Source of the DNA: Flavobacteriaceae bacterium NBU2973
GTDB lineage: Bacteria; Bacteroidota; Bacteroidia; Flavobacteriales; Flavobacteriaceae
Assembly: GCA_026162565.1 (NCBI GenBank)
Contig: JAOEIQ010000005.1
Span: 162,624-226,623 of the forward strand
Length of the DNA stretch: 64,000 nt
Reading direction: 5' to 3'
Position 1 is the first letter of the stretch; each line of letters opens with the position of its first letter. The translations under genes and the position numbers were made by a program. The notes under the pieces are model-generated. The model saw only the letters and a list, made by a program, of their open reading frames with translations, ran no database searches and had not been told where the DNA came from. Below are positions 52,671-61,366 of the stretch, piece by piece.

Positions 52671-53465
52671 ATGAATATTATTGATGCGATCATTCTTGGA
52701 ATTATTCAAGGTTTAACCGAGTTTTTACCTGTTTCTTCTAGTGGACATTTAGAACTTGGCAAAGCCATCCTTGGTGATAATTCTGTACCTGAAGAAAGCC
52801 TTTTATTTACTGTAGTTTTACACTTTGCAACTGCTTTAAGTACCATTGTTGTTTTTAGAAAAGATATTCTAGAAATACTTAAAGGCATTTTTAAATTTCA
52901 ATGGAATGAAGACATGCAGTTTTTAGCAAAAATTGTAGTCTCCATGCTTCCAGCTGTTATTGTTGGACTCTTTTTTGAAGAACAATTAGAACAGCTTTTT
53001 GGTGGTAATATTTTATTAGTTGGTTGCATGCTCATTATTACAGCTTTACTTCTCTACTTTGCCGATAAAGCAAAAAATACAGAGAAAAAGGTTAGCTTTA
53101 GTAATGCATTTATAATTGGTATTTCGCAAGCTATTGCTATGATTCCAGGAATTTCACGTTCTGGAGCAACAATATCGACTTCCGTATTGCTTGGTAATGA
53201 CAAAACGAAGGCTGCACGCTTTTCATTTTTAATGGTTGTACCTTTAATATTTGGCAAAATTGCTAAAGATATTTTATCTGGAGAGTTATCTTATGATAGT
53301 ACAAATTTCACAACATTGTCTATTGGTTTTGTTGCTGCATTTGTTGCTGGTTTATTTGCATGTACATGGATGATAAGTTTGGTTAAAAAAAGTAAGCTGT
53401 CCTACTTTGCTATCTATTGTTTAATTGTTGGTTGTATTGCCATTGCTTTTGCTCTCTTTAACTAA
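52671..53465 (+). CDS. uppP: Undecaprenyl-diphosphate phosphatase
   Basis: Recycles the lipid carrier of peptidoglycan synthesis. 264 residues, eight helices, with GLTEFLPVSSSGHLEL and PGISRSGATISTSVLLG; catalytic residues are intact. A TATTTTTG box at 52569-52576 may be its promoter. The region 52585-52640 between it and the gene holds a weak inverted repeat. The stop overlaps the start of truB (TAATG), indicating coupling. Confidence 0.96.
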   Translation: MNIIDAIILGIIQGLTEFLPVSSSGHLELGKAILGDNSVPEESLLFTVVLHFATALSTIVVFRKDILEILKGIFKFQWNEDMQFLAKIVVSMLPAVIVGLFFEEQLEQLFGGNILLVGCMLIITALLLYFADKAKNTEKKVSFSNAFIIGISQAIAMIPGISRSGATISTSVLLGNDKTKAARFSFLMVVPLIFGKIAKDILSGELSYDSTNFTTLSIGFVAAFVAGLFACTWMISLVKKSKLSYFAIYCLIVGCIAIAFALFN

Positions 53466-54163
53466 TGAAAACAGCTGAAGATTATAAAAATGGTCAGGTT
53501 TTATTAGTAGACAAACCACTTAATTGGACATCCTTTCAGGTAGTAAACAAGCTGCGTTGGGAAATTCGACAAGCTTTTAAAATTAAAAAAATTAAAGTCG
53601 GTCACGCAGGAACTCTCGATCCTTTAGCAACTGGTTTATTAGTTATTTGTACTGGGAAAAAAACCAAAGAAATTAATACCTATCAAGGTCAAGAAAAAGA
53701 ATATACAGGAACGTTTACCATGGGTAGCACAACACCTTCATACGACCTGGAAACAGAGATAAATGAAACGTTCCCAACCAATCATTTAACTGAAGAATTA
53801 CTTCAAGACACTACAAAACAATTCATTGGAGCTATCGAGCAATTTCCACCAATTTTTTCAGCTATAAAAAAAGATGGAAAGCGACTCTATGAATTCGCAA
53901 GAGCTGGAGAAGATGTGGAGATAAAATCGCGTTCAGTTTCAATTTCAGAATTTGAATTAACTCGTATCGCTTTACCTGAAGTAGATTTTAGAGTGGTTTG
54001 TAGTAAAGGAACTTATATTCGATCTCTGGCTCATGATTTTGGAAAAGCACTAAACTCTGGAGCACATTTATCTACTTTAAGACGTACGCGAATTGGTAAT
54101 TTTAAAGTTGATAATGCCACAACTATTGAAGACTTTATAGATAATTTAACGACTCCAGAATAA
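53465..54163 (+). CDS. truB: tRNA pseudouridine-55 synthase
   Basis: Forms pseudouridine 55 in tRNA. 232 residues: VDKPLNWTSFQVVNKLRWEI, catalytic Asp in KVGHAGTLDPLATGLLVI, EKEYTGTFTMGSTTPSYDLE and CSKGTYIRSLAHDFGKAL. It overlaps uppP by one base and is co-translated. Confidence 0.97.
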   Translation: MKTAEDYKNGQVLLVDKPLNWTSFQVVNKLRWEIRQAFKIKKIKVGHAGTLDPLATGLLVICTGKKTKEINTYQGQEKEYTGTFTMGSTTPSYDLETEINETFPTNHLTEELLQDTTKQFIGAIEQFPPIFSAIKKDGKRLYEFARAGEDVEIKSRSVSISEFELTRIALPEVDFRVVCSKGTYIRSLAHDFGKALNSGAHLSTLRRTRIGNFKVDNATTIEDFIDNLTTPE

Positions 54164-54206
54164 GCCTATATAATCTTTTTGCGTTATATTGACGTATATA
54201 ATAGGC

Positions 54207-54926
54207 ATGTTACAAAGCAATAAACATAAAGCGTTAGCGATTACAATACTGATTTCTGGATCAGTTGTATTGTCAATTTTTAATATGCATTTATCTCATA
54301 AAAGAGACGTTGCTGTAGAAACCTTTTATGATATTGAGCCAGAAGAATTAACTCCCGAAGAGGAAGCATTATTTGAAGATAAAGAGTCAATTATAGCAGA
54401 AACCAATAAAGCCTTTAACGAGACCAAACAATACAAACAATTTGCTCAAGCCTACAAACCTATTGCACCACCAGAAGATTATGAATATAAGCAAGAACTA
54501 AATGAGAATTCAGAATCTAATACTATTTATACAGTAAATAATCACTCAAAAAATTCTGCAAAAAAACTAAACAAAGAAGAATTAGATAAATTTAAAAATG
54601 TGAATAATGTATTAGACAAACAAAAAGCGAATGAAGATGCTGCTAATACAAAAAGCTCCATGAGTTATTCTCTAGTAAACAGAACAGATATTTATCTACC
54701 AACTCCAATTTATCTATGTGAAACTGGTGGTAAAATTGTTGTAAATATTACGGTGAATTCTGAAGGCAGTGTCACAGAGGCTTACATAAATGGCAGCTCT
54801 GCTTCTACTAATGAATGTTTACAAGAACATGCTCTTGAATACGCAAGGGAAGCTATTTTTAGCAAAGATGCTTCCAAAAACTCGCAAATAGGAACTATTA
54901 CTTTTTTATTTAGAAGAAAAAGGTAA
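54207..54926 (+). CDS. TonB-like inner-membrane protein
   Basis: 239 residues from the ATG at 54207; a TTG at 54189 would add six residues. One N-terminal helix (about 10-28), an acidic and Pro/Lys linker (EELTPEEEALFEDKES), then a C-terminal TonB-type domain (about 155-239): PIYLCETGGKIVVNITVNSE, SVTEAYINGSS and IGTITFLFRRKR. The linker lacks a Pro-rich arm of the E. coli type. Probably an envelope energy-coupling or scaffolding protein; partner unknown. Its end is two bases from the convergent thioredoxin-like gene. Confidence 0.8.
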   Translation: MLQSNKHKALAITILISGSVVLSIFNMHLSHKRDVAVETFYDIEPEELTPEEEALFEDKESIIAETNKAFNETKQYKQFAQAYKPIAPPEDYEYKQELNENSESNTIYTVNNHSKNSAKKLNKEELDKFKNVNNVLDKQKANEDAANTKSSMSYSLVNRTDIYLPTPIYLCETGGKIVVNITVNSEGSVTEAYINGSSASTNECLQEHALEYAREAIFSKDASKNSQIGTITFLFRRKR

Positions 54927-54928
54927 GG

Positions 54929-55546
54929 TTACTCAACAATTTTTACTAAATCGTTAAGTACATTCTGACCTTTATCTTTATTATACCAACGTTGTAAGTC
55001 TTCTTTAAATTCAGGAGTTAACTTACCATGTTCAGCTTTATAATCATTAACCATTTTTGTAGCCTTGGAAGGTCTTGGACCATAAGAATCTAAAACAGTT
55101 CCAGTAGTTTCATCAATCAAAATCAACTTAGGTATAGATTTTCCGCCATTGGTAAGAAATTCATTCATCAAATCTTCATTTTCATCACGCATAACGACTT
55201 TAAAATCAATGTTGTCATTAAGTTCTGCTAATTTATGTATTGCAGGCATTACATGAGCAGCATCACCACACCAACTTTCAGTTAATACAAGCCATGTCTG
55301 TTTTGAATTTAGAGCTTCCATTTTTTGAGAAATGTCTTCAGAAACTTTAATGGTTTTATCCCAACGCTTCATACGTCTATCGTTAAGCATTGTGTAATTT
55401 ATTAATGCTTCTGTTTGTTCTGTCCCAGTAGTTGCTTCTTTGGCAACTAAATCTGAAACTAATGCTCTATATTCTTGGTATGAAATACTTTTCTTTAAGC
55501 TTTCATTTATAATATCCTGTACTGTATTTTGACTCAAAACTTCCAT
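54929..55546 (-). CDS. Thioredoxin-family protein with single-Cys WCGDA site
   Basis: 205 residues, thioredoxin fold from about 75: TWLVLTESWCGDAAHVMPAI, VVMRDENEDLMNEFLTNGGK and SIPKLILIDETTGTVLDSYG (cis-Pro). The usual CxxC is WCGDA, so the second Cys is Asp-Ala. This site type is known in a thioredoxin-like subgroup and implies a role other than simple dithiol reduction. Cytoplasmic (no signal peptide). Confidence 0.87.
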   Translation of the reverse strand: MEVLSQNTVQDIINESLKKSISYQEYRALVSDLVAKEATTGTEQTEALINYTMLNDRRMKRWDKTIKVSEDISQKMEALNSKQTWLVLTESWCGDAAHVMPAIHKLAELNDNIDFKVVMRDENEDLMNEFLTNGGKSIPKLILIDETTGTVLDSYGPRPSKATKMVNDYKAEHGKLTPEFKEDLQRWYNKDKGQNVLNDLVKIVE

Positions 55547-55631
55547 AATTTTCTACAAATTTAATAGTATCTTTCCATAGTTTTTATGACAATTGTTAGT
55601 ATTAGTAGAAATAAATTATAAACCTTACAAA

Positions 55632-55823
55632 ATGAACATATTCAATATTTTAAAGGCAATACTAATTGTATCTTTTTTTGTATTACTTGCTGGAAAATAT
55701 TTTGATTTATTTACTAATTATAAAATAACGGAATCTTTATCATTATTTGACGTAAGACATATTTTGGTTGGAATTTATATTGTAGTTAGAATAATTGAAT
55801 ATTTTGTTACTAAAAAGAGATAA
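55632..55823 (+). CDS. Small hypothetical membrane protein
   Basis: 63 residues from the ATG at 55632 (MNIFNILKAILIVSFFVLLA); two hydrophobic helices (about 7-25, 43-58) with a short Lys-rich tail. No family recognised. It ends three bases before tag, so is in the same transcript. Confidence 0.6.
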   Translation: MNIFNILKAILIVSFFVLLAGKYFDLFTNYKITESLSLFDVRHILVGIYIVVRIIEYFVTKKR

Positions 55824-55825
55824 CT

Positions 55826-56389
55826 ATGACAAAACATAAGTGTGGTTGGTGTGTTGGAGATCCATTATATGAAGCTTACCATGATGAAGAATGGGGCGTT
55901 CCTGTTTATGATGATGATACCTTATTCGAATTTTTAATTCTTGAAACGTTTCAAGCTGGATTAAGCTGGATTACTGTTTTGAAAAAACGTGAAAACTTCA
56001 GAAAAGCTTTTGATAATTTCGATTATAAGAAGATTGCTAAATACAACCAGAAAAAAATTGATGCTTTACTACAAAACGAAGGCATTATTAGAAACAAATT
56101 AAAAGTAAATGCAACGGTTACTAATGCGCAGAATTTTATGAAAATTCAACAAGAGTTTGGTAGCTTTAGTAAGTACATTTGGGGATTTATTGATGGTAAG
56201 CCTATTAAAAACACTTTAAAGGATTATAAAAAAGCTCCAGCTAATACGCCATTAAGTGATGCTATTAGTAAAGACTTAAAAAAACGCGGTTTTAAATTTG
56301 TGGGAACAACTGTGGTTTATGCACATATGCAAGCAACAGGAATGGTAAATGATCATGAAATAAATTGTTTTAGATATCATGAAGTATAA
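55826..56389 (+). CDS. tag: DNA-3-methyladenine glycosylase I
   Basis: Excises 3-methyladenine in base-excision repair. 187 residues, helix-hairpin fold with the zinc site: Cys6 in KCGWC and His19 (YHDEEWG), and the C-terminal NDHEINCFRYHEV. FEFLILETFQAGLSWITVLK and VGTTVVYAHMQATGMVND are typical. Overlaps the next gene by 11 bases. Confidence 0.96.
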   Translation: MTKHKCGWCVGDPLYEAYHDEEWGVPVYDDDTLFEFLILETFQAGLSWITVLKKRENFRKAFDNFDYKKIAKYNQKKIDALLQNEGIIRNKLKVNATVTNAQNFMKIQQEFGSFSKYIWGFIDGKPIKNTLKDYKKAPANTPLSDAISKDLKKRGFKFVGTTVVYAHMQATGMVNDHEINCFRYHEV

Positions 56390-56975
56390 TTTTAAACGTG
56401 CTTTTTTAATAGTTTTATTATCGATTTTTTATTCTTTACAAACACACTCTCAAACTAAAAACGAAGTAGAAAAAAGAATTGACAAATCTGAATTCCCAGA
56501 GCTTGCTCTAAAGTATTTACAGAACTTACCTGATAATTATAAACGACTAAAGTTTTTTATAGAAACAGATGCGACCAAAGTTAGTTATGAAGCTAAATTA
56601 AAATATAAAAAACGCTACTACAGCATAGAGTTTGATAAAAATGGTATACTGGAGGACATTGAGATAACAATAAAAAAAAGACACTTACCAAAACCACTTT
56701 TAGAAAAAATAAATGCTTCCCTCAAAGAAATTTACGACAAGTATCGCTTTTTAAAAATTCAAAAGCAATATAAAAACACCTCTGAAAATAATAGTATTTC
56801 AGTTCTTAACAATGCTTTTCAAAATGATAACGTTAATACTATTTATTTTGAAATTATAGCAGAAGTAACATTGAATAAAAAACGTGATTTAAAAGAGTTT
56901 ACGTTCGATAAAAATGGAAAATTAATTAGCACAAAGGTTGTAGTTCCTGAATCTTATGAGCATGTGTTGTACTAA
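56379..56975 (+). CDS. Hypothetical periplasmic protein
   Basis: 198 residues, signal peptide (about 1-25, MKYNFKRAFLIVLLSIFYSL). The body is Lys-rich with DKNGILEDIEITIKK and EFTFDKNGKLIS, resembling two PepSY-like or beta-lactamase-inhibitor-like repeats of about 75 residues. Function unknown. It overlaps tag by 11 bases and the DUF2490 gene by 20. Confidence 0.72.
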   Translation: MKYNFKRAFLIVLLSIFYSLQTHSQTKNEVEKRIDKSEFPELALKYLQNLPDNYKRLKFFIETDATKVSYEAKLKYKKRYYSIEFDKNGILEDIEITIKKRHLPKPLLEKINASLKEIYDKYRFLKIQKQYKNTSENNSISVLNNAFQNDNVNTIYFEIIAEVTLNKKRDLKEFTFDKNGKLISTKVVVPESYEHVLY

Positions 56976-57642
56976 ATATTTTCTTTTATTGTTGTTTTTG
57001 TTACCACTGGCAACTATTGAGGGACAGAATGATTTTGAGACTTTAAGTGAATCTGCTTTTTCAGTGAATCATAAATTTTCAAATAATTATAGTGTTAACT
57101 TTTCTTTAAAGTCCAGATCCTATTTATACAAAGATTCTAACTTTCAGTATCAACAACGACAATTAGACTTTGTTCACTTTTCTACCTTTGCTTTAAATTA
57201 TAATACTAGTTTAAGTTTAGGTATTCAATATAGAAATCGTGATTTATTTGATGACACCAGTAATGAGCTACGTATTACACAGCAATATAATACTACTAAA
57301 AAACACTTTAGTAAGCGTTTCGGTCATCGTTTTAGAGTTGAGCAACGTATTTTAGATCATATTACAATACATAGATTTCGTTATAGATTTGCTTTAGATT
57401 TCCCATTAAAAGGCGAAAAATTAGATATTGGTGAAACATATTTGGTAACATCGATGGAGCTATTGAATAGTGTCAACAAATTATCGTCTCCAGAGATAGA
57501 TCATAGAACCACTGTACAATTAGGTTGGCTATTTAGTGAAAAACTAAAATTACAAATAGGCACAGAATATAGGTTTGAGGCCTTTAATAGTGATACCGAA
57601 CAAAAACTATTTATTCTAACTACAGGAATTTTAAAAATCTAA
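56956..57642 (+). CDS. DUF2490 outer-membrane beta-barrel protein
   Basis: 228 residues. Signal peptide (about 1-23, ending EGQ), then alternating amphipathic strands (NYSVNFSLKSRSYLYKDSNF, HRFRVEQRILDHITIHRFRY) ending LFILTTGILKI; this is a barrel of about ten strands. DUF2490 proteins are outer-membrane proteins of unknown role. The start may be the ATG at 56956 or 56962. It overlaps the preceding periplasmic protein gene by 20 bases, so the pair may work together, and overlaps the convergent aat by 12. Confidence 0.84.
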   Translation: MSMCCTKYFLLLLFLLPLATIEGQNDFETLSESAFSVNHKFSNNYSVNFSLKSRSYLYKDSNFQYQQRQLDFVHFSTFALNYNTSLSLGIQYRNRDLFDDTSNELRITQQYNTTKKHFSKRFGHRFRVEQRILDHITIHRFRYRFALDFPLKGEKLDIGETYLVTSMELLNSVNKLSSPEIDHRTTVQLGWLFSEKLKLQIGTEYRFEAFNSDTEQKLFILTTGILKI

Positions 57643-58260
57643 ATACTTCAAAAACTCATCTCTTGAAATATGTTCAGCACCAAGACTTTCTAAATGATTA
57701 GTATGCACTTGGCAATCAATAAGTCGATATTCGGTATTTTGTAAAAAAGTTATAAAAGCCACTTTACTCGCATTACTGACTTTAGAAAACATACTTTCTC
57801 CACAAAACACGTTATTCCCTAAATCTACTCCATATAATCCGCCAACTAATTCTTCATCTTGCCAAACCTCAACAGATTTTGCATATCCTAATTCAAATAG
57901 TTTGCAGTAGGCATCAATCATGTTTTTTGTAATCCATGAACCAGATTGTCCCTCTCGTTTTATTGACGAACAGGCTTCAATAACACCTTTAAAATTTTTA
58001 TTTACGGTTACTTTTAAAGAAGCCTTTCGTAAAACTTGTTTCATACTTTTGCTCACCTTTAACTTTTCTGGAAACAAAACAAATCTAGGGTCTGGTGACC
58101 ACCATAAAATTGGTTCATCACTTTCAAACCAAGGAAAAATACCCTTTCTGTAAGCTAATAATAATCTTTCTACAGATAAATCTCCGCCAAGAGCGAGTAA
58201 GCCATCTTGAGATGCTTTTGATACATCTGGGAATTGTATTTCTTGATTTAAAAAATTCAT
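57631..58260 (-). CDS. aat: Leucyl/phenylalanyl-tRNA-protein transferase
   Basis: Adds Leu or Phe to N-terminal Arg/Lys of proteins, marking them for ClpS/ClpAP (N-end rule). 209 residues: GLLALGGDLSVERLLLAYRK, GIFPWFESDEPILWWSPDPR, LKVSKSMKQVLRK and QVHTNHLESLGAEHISRDEF. Normal length. Overlaps the DUF2490 gene by 12 bases, convergent. Confidence 0.97.
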   Translation of the reverse strand: MNFLNQEIQFPDVSKASQDGLLALGGDLSVERLLLAYRKGIFPWFESDEPILWWSPDPRFVLFPEKLKVSKSMKQVLRKASLKVTVNKNFKGVIEACSSIKREGQSGSWITKNMIDAYCKLFELGYAKSVEVWQDEELVGGLYGVDLGNNVFCGESMFSKVSNASKVAFITFLQNTEYRLIDCQVHTNHLESLGAEHISRDEFLKYLDF

Positions 58261-58432
58261 TTTTAGTTATAAAAACTGTTGTTTTTGATCTTCTTCAATG
58301 GAAATCAACCACTTTCTTTTGAAAATAACCAATTTTTTACGAAATTTGATAAGATCTCGGAAGCTAAAATTTTGTTCATCATTGCTTTTTTTGAGTTTGT
58401 TTAAGAGATCTAAAACCTAAAACCACAACTTT

Positions 58433-58457
58433 AAGCTCCGATTTTTCGGAGCTTTTT
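58433..58457. terminator. Hairpin terminator between aat and the fatty acid transporter
   Basis: AAGCTCCGA, loop TTT, TCGGAGCTT and TTTTTT on the plus strand. It abuts the transporter stop on the minus strand, where the T run is weak. Confidence 0.7.
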
Positions 58458-59833
58458 TACACTAAAAGCAATCCTAAAATATATACTAAAATACCAACGA
58501 GCATTAAAATTAATGTGTATGGTAAAATTTCTTTGGCTTTCAATTTAGTAATTCCTAAAAGTGGTAAAGCCCAAAAGGGTTGTAACATATTTGTAATCTG
58601 ATCTCCATAAGCTAAAGCCATAATAGCTTTAGGTAAAGGTACTCCTAATTTCAATGCCGATTCTATAACTATTGGACCTTGAATAGCCCATTGACCTCCA
58701 CCACTTGGTACAAAAATATTAACCAATCCTGCACTAAAAAATGTAAAAATTGGAAGTGTTGTTGAAGTCGCTACAGAGGAAAAGAAATCAGATATCATAA
58801 CAACCATTCCTGTACTTTTCATGATTCCCATAATACCAAAATATAAAGGAAATTGAATAAGTATTCCTGATGTCCCTTTAATAGCTTCTTCAACAGCTTT
58901 TAAAAAACTGTAAAAACTTCCATGTAAAATAATCGCTAAACCTAACATGAAAAAATTAAGCATATTAGGTGTAATCTGAAAATCTAATAACTTATCGTAA
59001 TAACGAACAAAGAAAGCGAGAAGTAATATTGTTCCAAATACAATTGCTAACCATTTAGAATAATCTAATTTTTCTGCACCTTCTAAATCATCAGATTTTG
59101 TCGTATCAAATCTATAATCTTCTAAATAATAATTTGTTGCTTCAGTAGATTTTGCAATTCTGCTTAAAACAAACGGAACAACAATTAATAATACAGCAAA
59201 GAGCAATAAATTCCACCAACTAAAAACCGTTGTATTAAAATTAATACTCTCTGGTAATTGACTTAAAATTTCTGTAGAAGAAATACCTTGCAACAAGGTT
59301 TTTAAATGATCACTTTCTGCAACCTTAATTGGAGCAGAACCACTTATTCCTCCATGCCAAATCATTAAACCAACATAACCTGCTGCACCAACTAAAGGAT
59401 AATTTATTTGTATTTGATTTTGCTGAGCATGCTCACCAACTTTCCTTGCTAAAATTGCACCAAAAATGAGTCCTAGTCCCCAATTAAAAAAAGCGACAAC
59501 CATTGTTGTAACACTTACTAAAACTACTGCATTTTGTGTATTACTGGCATATTTAGTCAAGCTCATAATCAGCTTGTTTACAGGTTTACTCAAAACCAGA
59601 ACATGGCCAAGAACCAAAATAAGCATCATCTGGTAGGCAAATACTAATAAACTGGTATTCCAAATACCTTGCTCCCAAAAAGACAAAATATTTAAAAAGT
59701 GATTGCCTTCATTTTGATTTTCGGTAAAAAACAATGCTAAAAGCATTGTAAAAATGGTTAATAAAATAGCAATGGTAAAAGGTGAAGGAAGGTACTTTTT
59801 AAAGAGTGTTTCTATACTTTTAGTAATGTTCAT
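58457..59833 (-). CDS. Short-chain fatty acid transporter (AtoE family)
   Basis: 458 residues with about twelve helices, of the AtoE/TIGR00366 family. NWGLGLIFGAILARKVGEHA, GGISGSAPIKVAESDHLK, the segment FVPSGGGQWAIQGPIVIESA and YGDQITNMLQPFWALPLLGI are diagnostic. AtoE imports short-chain fatty acids such as acetoacetate or butyrate. Catabolic ato genes are not adjacent, so the substrate is inferred from the family. etfAB elsewhere could serve beta-oxidation. Confidence 0.9.
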   Translation of the reverse strand: MNITKSIETLFKKYLPSPFTIAILLTIFTMLLALFFTENQNEGNHFLNILSFWEQGIWNTSLLVFAYQMMLILVLGHVLVLSKPVNKLIMSLTKYASNTQNAVVLVSVTTMVVAFFNWGLGLIFGAILARKVGEHAQQNQIQINYPLVGAAGYVGLMIWHGGISGSAPIKVAESDHLKTLLQGISSTEILSQLPESINFNTTVFSWWNLLLFAVLLIVVPFVLSRIAKSTEATNYYLEDYRFDTTKSDDLEGAEKLDYSKWLAIVFGTILLLAFFVRYYDKLLDFQITPNMLNFFMLGLAIILHGSFYSFLKAVEEAIKGTSGILIQFPLYFGIMGIMKSTGMVVMISDFFSSVATSTTLPIFTFFSAGLVNIFVPSGGGQWAIQGPIVIESALKLGVPLPKAIMALAYGDQITNMLQPFWALPLLGITKLKAKEILPYTLILMLVGILVYILGLLLV

Positions 59834-59866
59834 GATTGAAAATTATAACAATTATATAAAACAAAA

Positions 59867-59893
59867 AAACCTCAATTACATAATTGAGGTTTT
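59867..59893 (-). terminator. Terminator of the DUF3127 gene
   Basis: AAACCTCAATTA, loop of two to three, TAATTGAGGTTT; on the minus strand it is followed by seven T. A strong stem directly before the transporter gene. Confidence 0.85.
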
Positions 59894-59913
59894 CTTATGA
59901 TTATAAGGTTTAT

Positions 59914-60291
59914 TTAGAATGGTAAATCATCATGATCTTCCTCATTTAAATTATCTACAGGCTCAAAAGCATCAGCTGGTGGAACTGGTGGCATCTCTGA
60001 AGAACCTTGCTCTTGTTGAAGGTTTTCTATTCTCCATCCTTGAATTGAGTTAAAATATTTAGTTTCCCCTTGAGGGTTAACCCATTCTCTTCCCCTTAAA
60101 TTAATACTCACTTTTACCTGCTGTCCAACTTGATAGCTGTTTAATAAATCTGTTTTATCTTGAACAAATTCTACTAAAATATGTTGCGGATATTGCTCTT
60201 CTGTTGTGACTACTAATTCTCTTTTTCTAAAACCGTTGCTTCCAAAGGTTTGCGTTTCTCCTATTAATTTTACTTTTCCTTGAATTTCCAT
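59914..60291 (-). CDS. DUF3127 OB-fold protein with SSB-like acidic tip
   Basis: 125 residues. DUF3127 is a Bacteroidota family with an OB-like barrel (about 1-95: MEIQGKVKLIGETQTFGSNG, FRKRELVVTTEEQYPQH, VSINLRGREWVNPQGETKYF) and a Gly/Pro/acidic tail. The tail ends NEEDHDDLPF, and the last five residues fit the single-stranded DNA-binding protein consensus (DDD[IL]PF) that recruits RecO, RecG, ExoI and others. So it may bind ssDNA or compete for SSB partners; this is inference. It has its own terminator. Confidence 0.88.
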   Translation of the reverse strand: MEIQGKVKLIGETQTFGSNGFRKRELVVTTEEQYPQHILVEFVQDKTDLLNSYQVGQQVKVSINLRGREWVNPQGETKYFNSIQGWRIENLQQEQGSSEMPPVPPADAFEPVDNLNEEDHDDLPF

Positions 60292-60327
60292 TATCTATAT
60301 TCTCTATTTTAATTTTACACTGTTTTA

Positions 60328-60378
60328 TTCTCGATACAATTTTCTTTTATCTAAAAAAGAAAATCACTAGAAATGACG
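60328..60378 (+). repeat. Hairpin repeat with conserved ends, copy C
   Basis: It begins TTCTCGATACA, has arms ATTTTCTTTT and AAAAGAAAAT, and ends CACTAGAAATGACG. The ends match copies A and B near 8.9 kb, while the arms differ. Confidence 0.65.
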
Positions 60379-60379
60379 T

Positions 60380-61249
60380 TTAAGATAGCAGTAATTTCCA
60401 TGCACTATCAACATCTCCATAACTCAAATAATTTTGAGCCAATTTATGTTTCTCTCTATGCGTCATTGTTTTAACATCAGGATAACGTTCTGCTATATCA
60501 CTAACAAAATTAGCCACCTCCTTTTTGTTTGGTAGTTTTTCAACATTACCAAGCATCCCTAAATCATTTCCTGTTAAAATCATACTATTTCTAACATCTT
60601 CAGGCAATGCATCAACTCCAATTCCTAAAGTAGAAATAGGTTTTGGTATTTCAAAAAACCCAGCTTTAGCTCTACTGTAATAGCTCCCACCAGCTCTGGC
60701 AACTAAATCTAATTGTTCTTGATTTATTTTATTATCACTGTCTAAAACATCTTCGGAAATATGAAGCTTGACCACTTCACATATAACTAAATTACCTGCT
60801 CCTCCTTCTGTCCCAAGTTTTATGATTTGGTTTACCTTACATTCAAATTGTACAGGTGATTCTGCAACTCGAAAAGGCTTTACTAAATCCGATTTCAACA
60901 TAGTCAATCCAGATTTCTCAAATTCATTTACACCTTCTGGATATTCTGTACTACTTAAAGACATCTGCTGCACGATATCAAAATTCACCACATTTATAAC
61001 GACTTCTTTAGTAATTTCAGCATTCTCCAAAGTATGTTTTGTTGTATTATCTCTAACACGCCTTGCAGGAGAAAAAATCATAATTGGAGGATTAGCACTA
61101 AATACATTAAAAAAACTAAAAGGTGATAAATTTGGATTGCCATTTTCATCTATGGTACTTGCAAAAGCAATTGGCCTTGGAGCAACCGCATCTAATAAAT
61201 AACCATGAAGCTTTCCTGTTGAAAGTTCTTTAGGCTCAAATGATAACAT
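60380..61249 (-). CDS. Flavin reductase-like FMN-binding protein
   Basis: 289 residues. The N-terminal flavin reductase-like domain (about 20-200) has VAPRPIAFASTIDENGNPNL, SPFSFFNVFSANPPIMIFSP and NVVNFDIVQQMSLSSTEYPE. The C-terminal ~80 residues are helical. Members are FMN-binding oxidoreductases with unclear substrates. It has a good promoter at 61267-61296. Confidence 0.9.
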   Translation of the reverse strand: MLSFEPKELSTGKLHGYLLDAVAPRPIAFASTIDENGNPNLSPFSFFNVFSANPPIMIFSPARRVRDNTTKHTLENAEITKEVVINVVNFDIVQQMSLSSTEYPEGVNEFEKSGLTMLKSDLVKPFRVAESPVQFECKVNQIIKLGTEGGAGNLVICEVVKLHISEDVLDSDNKINQEQLDLVARAGGSYYSRAKAGFFEIPKPISTLGIGVDALPEDVRNSMILTGNDLGMLGNVEKLPNKKEVANFVSDIAERYPDVKTMTHREKHKLAQNYLSYGDVDSAWKLLLS

Positions 61250-61266
61250 AGATTTTTCAGTTTTAA

Positions 61267-61296
61267 CAAAGGTAACTAATCTCGTGTTTTAACAAA
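61267..61296 (-). promoter_or_regulatory. Promoter of the flavin reductase-like gene
   Basis: TTTG (61296-61293, minus strand), 18-base spacer and TACCTTTG (61274-61267), 17 bases before the ATG. The spacing equals that of the tRNA promoter at 3725-3754. Confidence 0.75.
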
Positions 61297-61366
61297 ACGC
61301 TTTTACTAACTTATAGCACAATATTATTAACAGATTTGCATTATATTGTAAACAAAAAAAGATAGT

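Noticed and set aside
54929..55546. Missing CxxC as a damaged thioredoxin
   Set aside because: WCGDA is the known site of a thioredoxin-like subgroup, and the rest of the fold is intact.
58261..58432. Small gene between aat and the fatty acid transporter
   Set aside because: Frames are short, AT-rich and lack a plausible start; only a terminator hairpin is supported.
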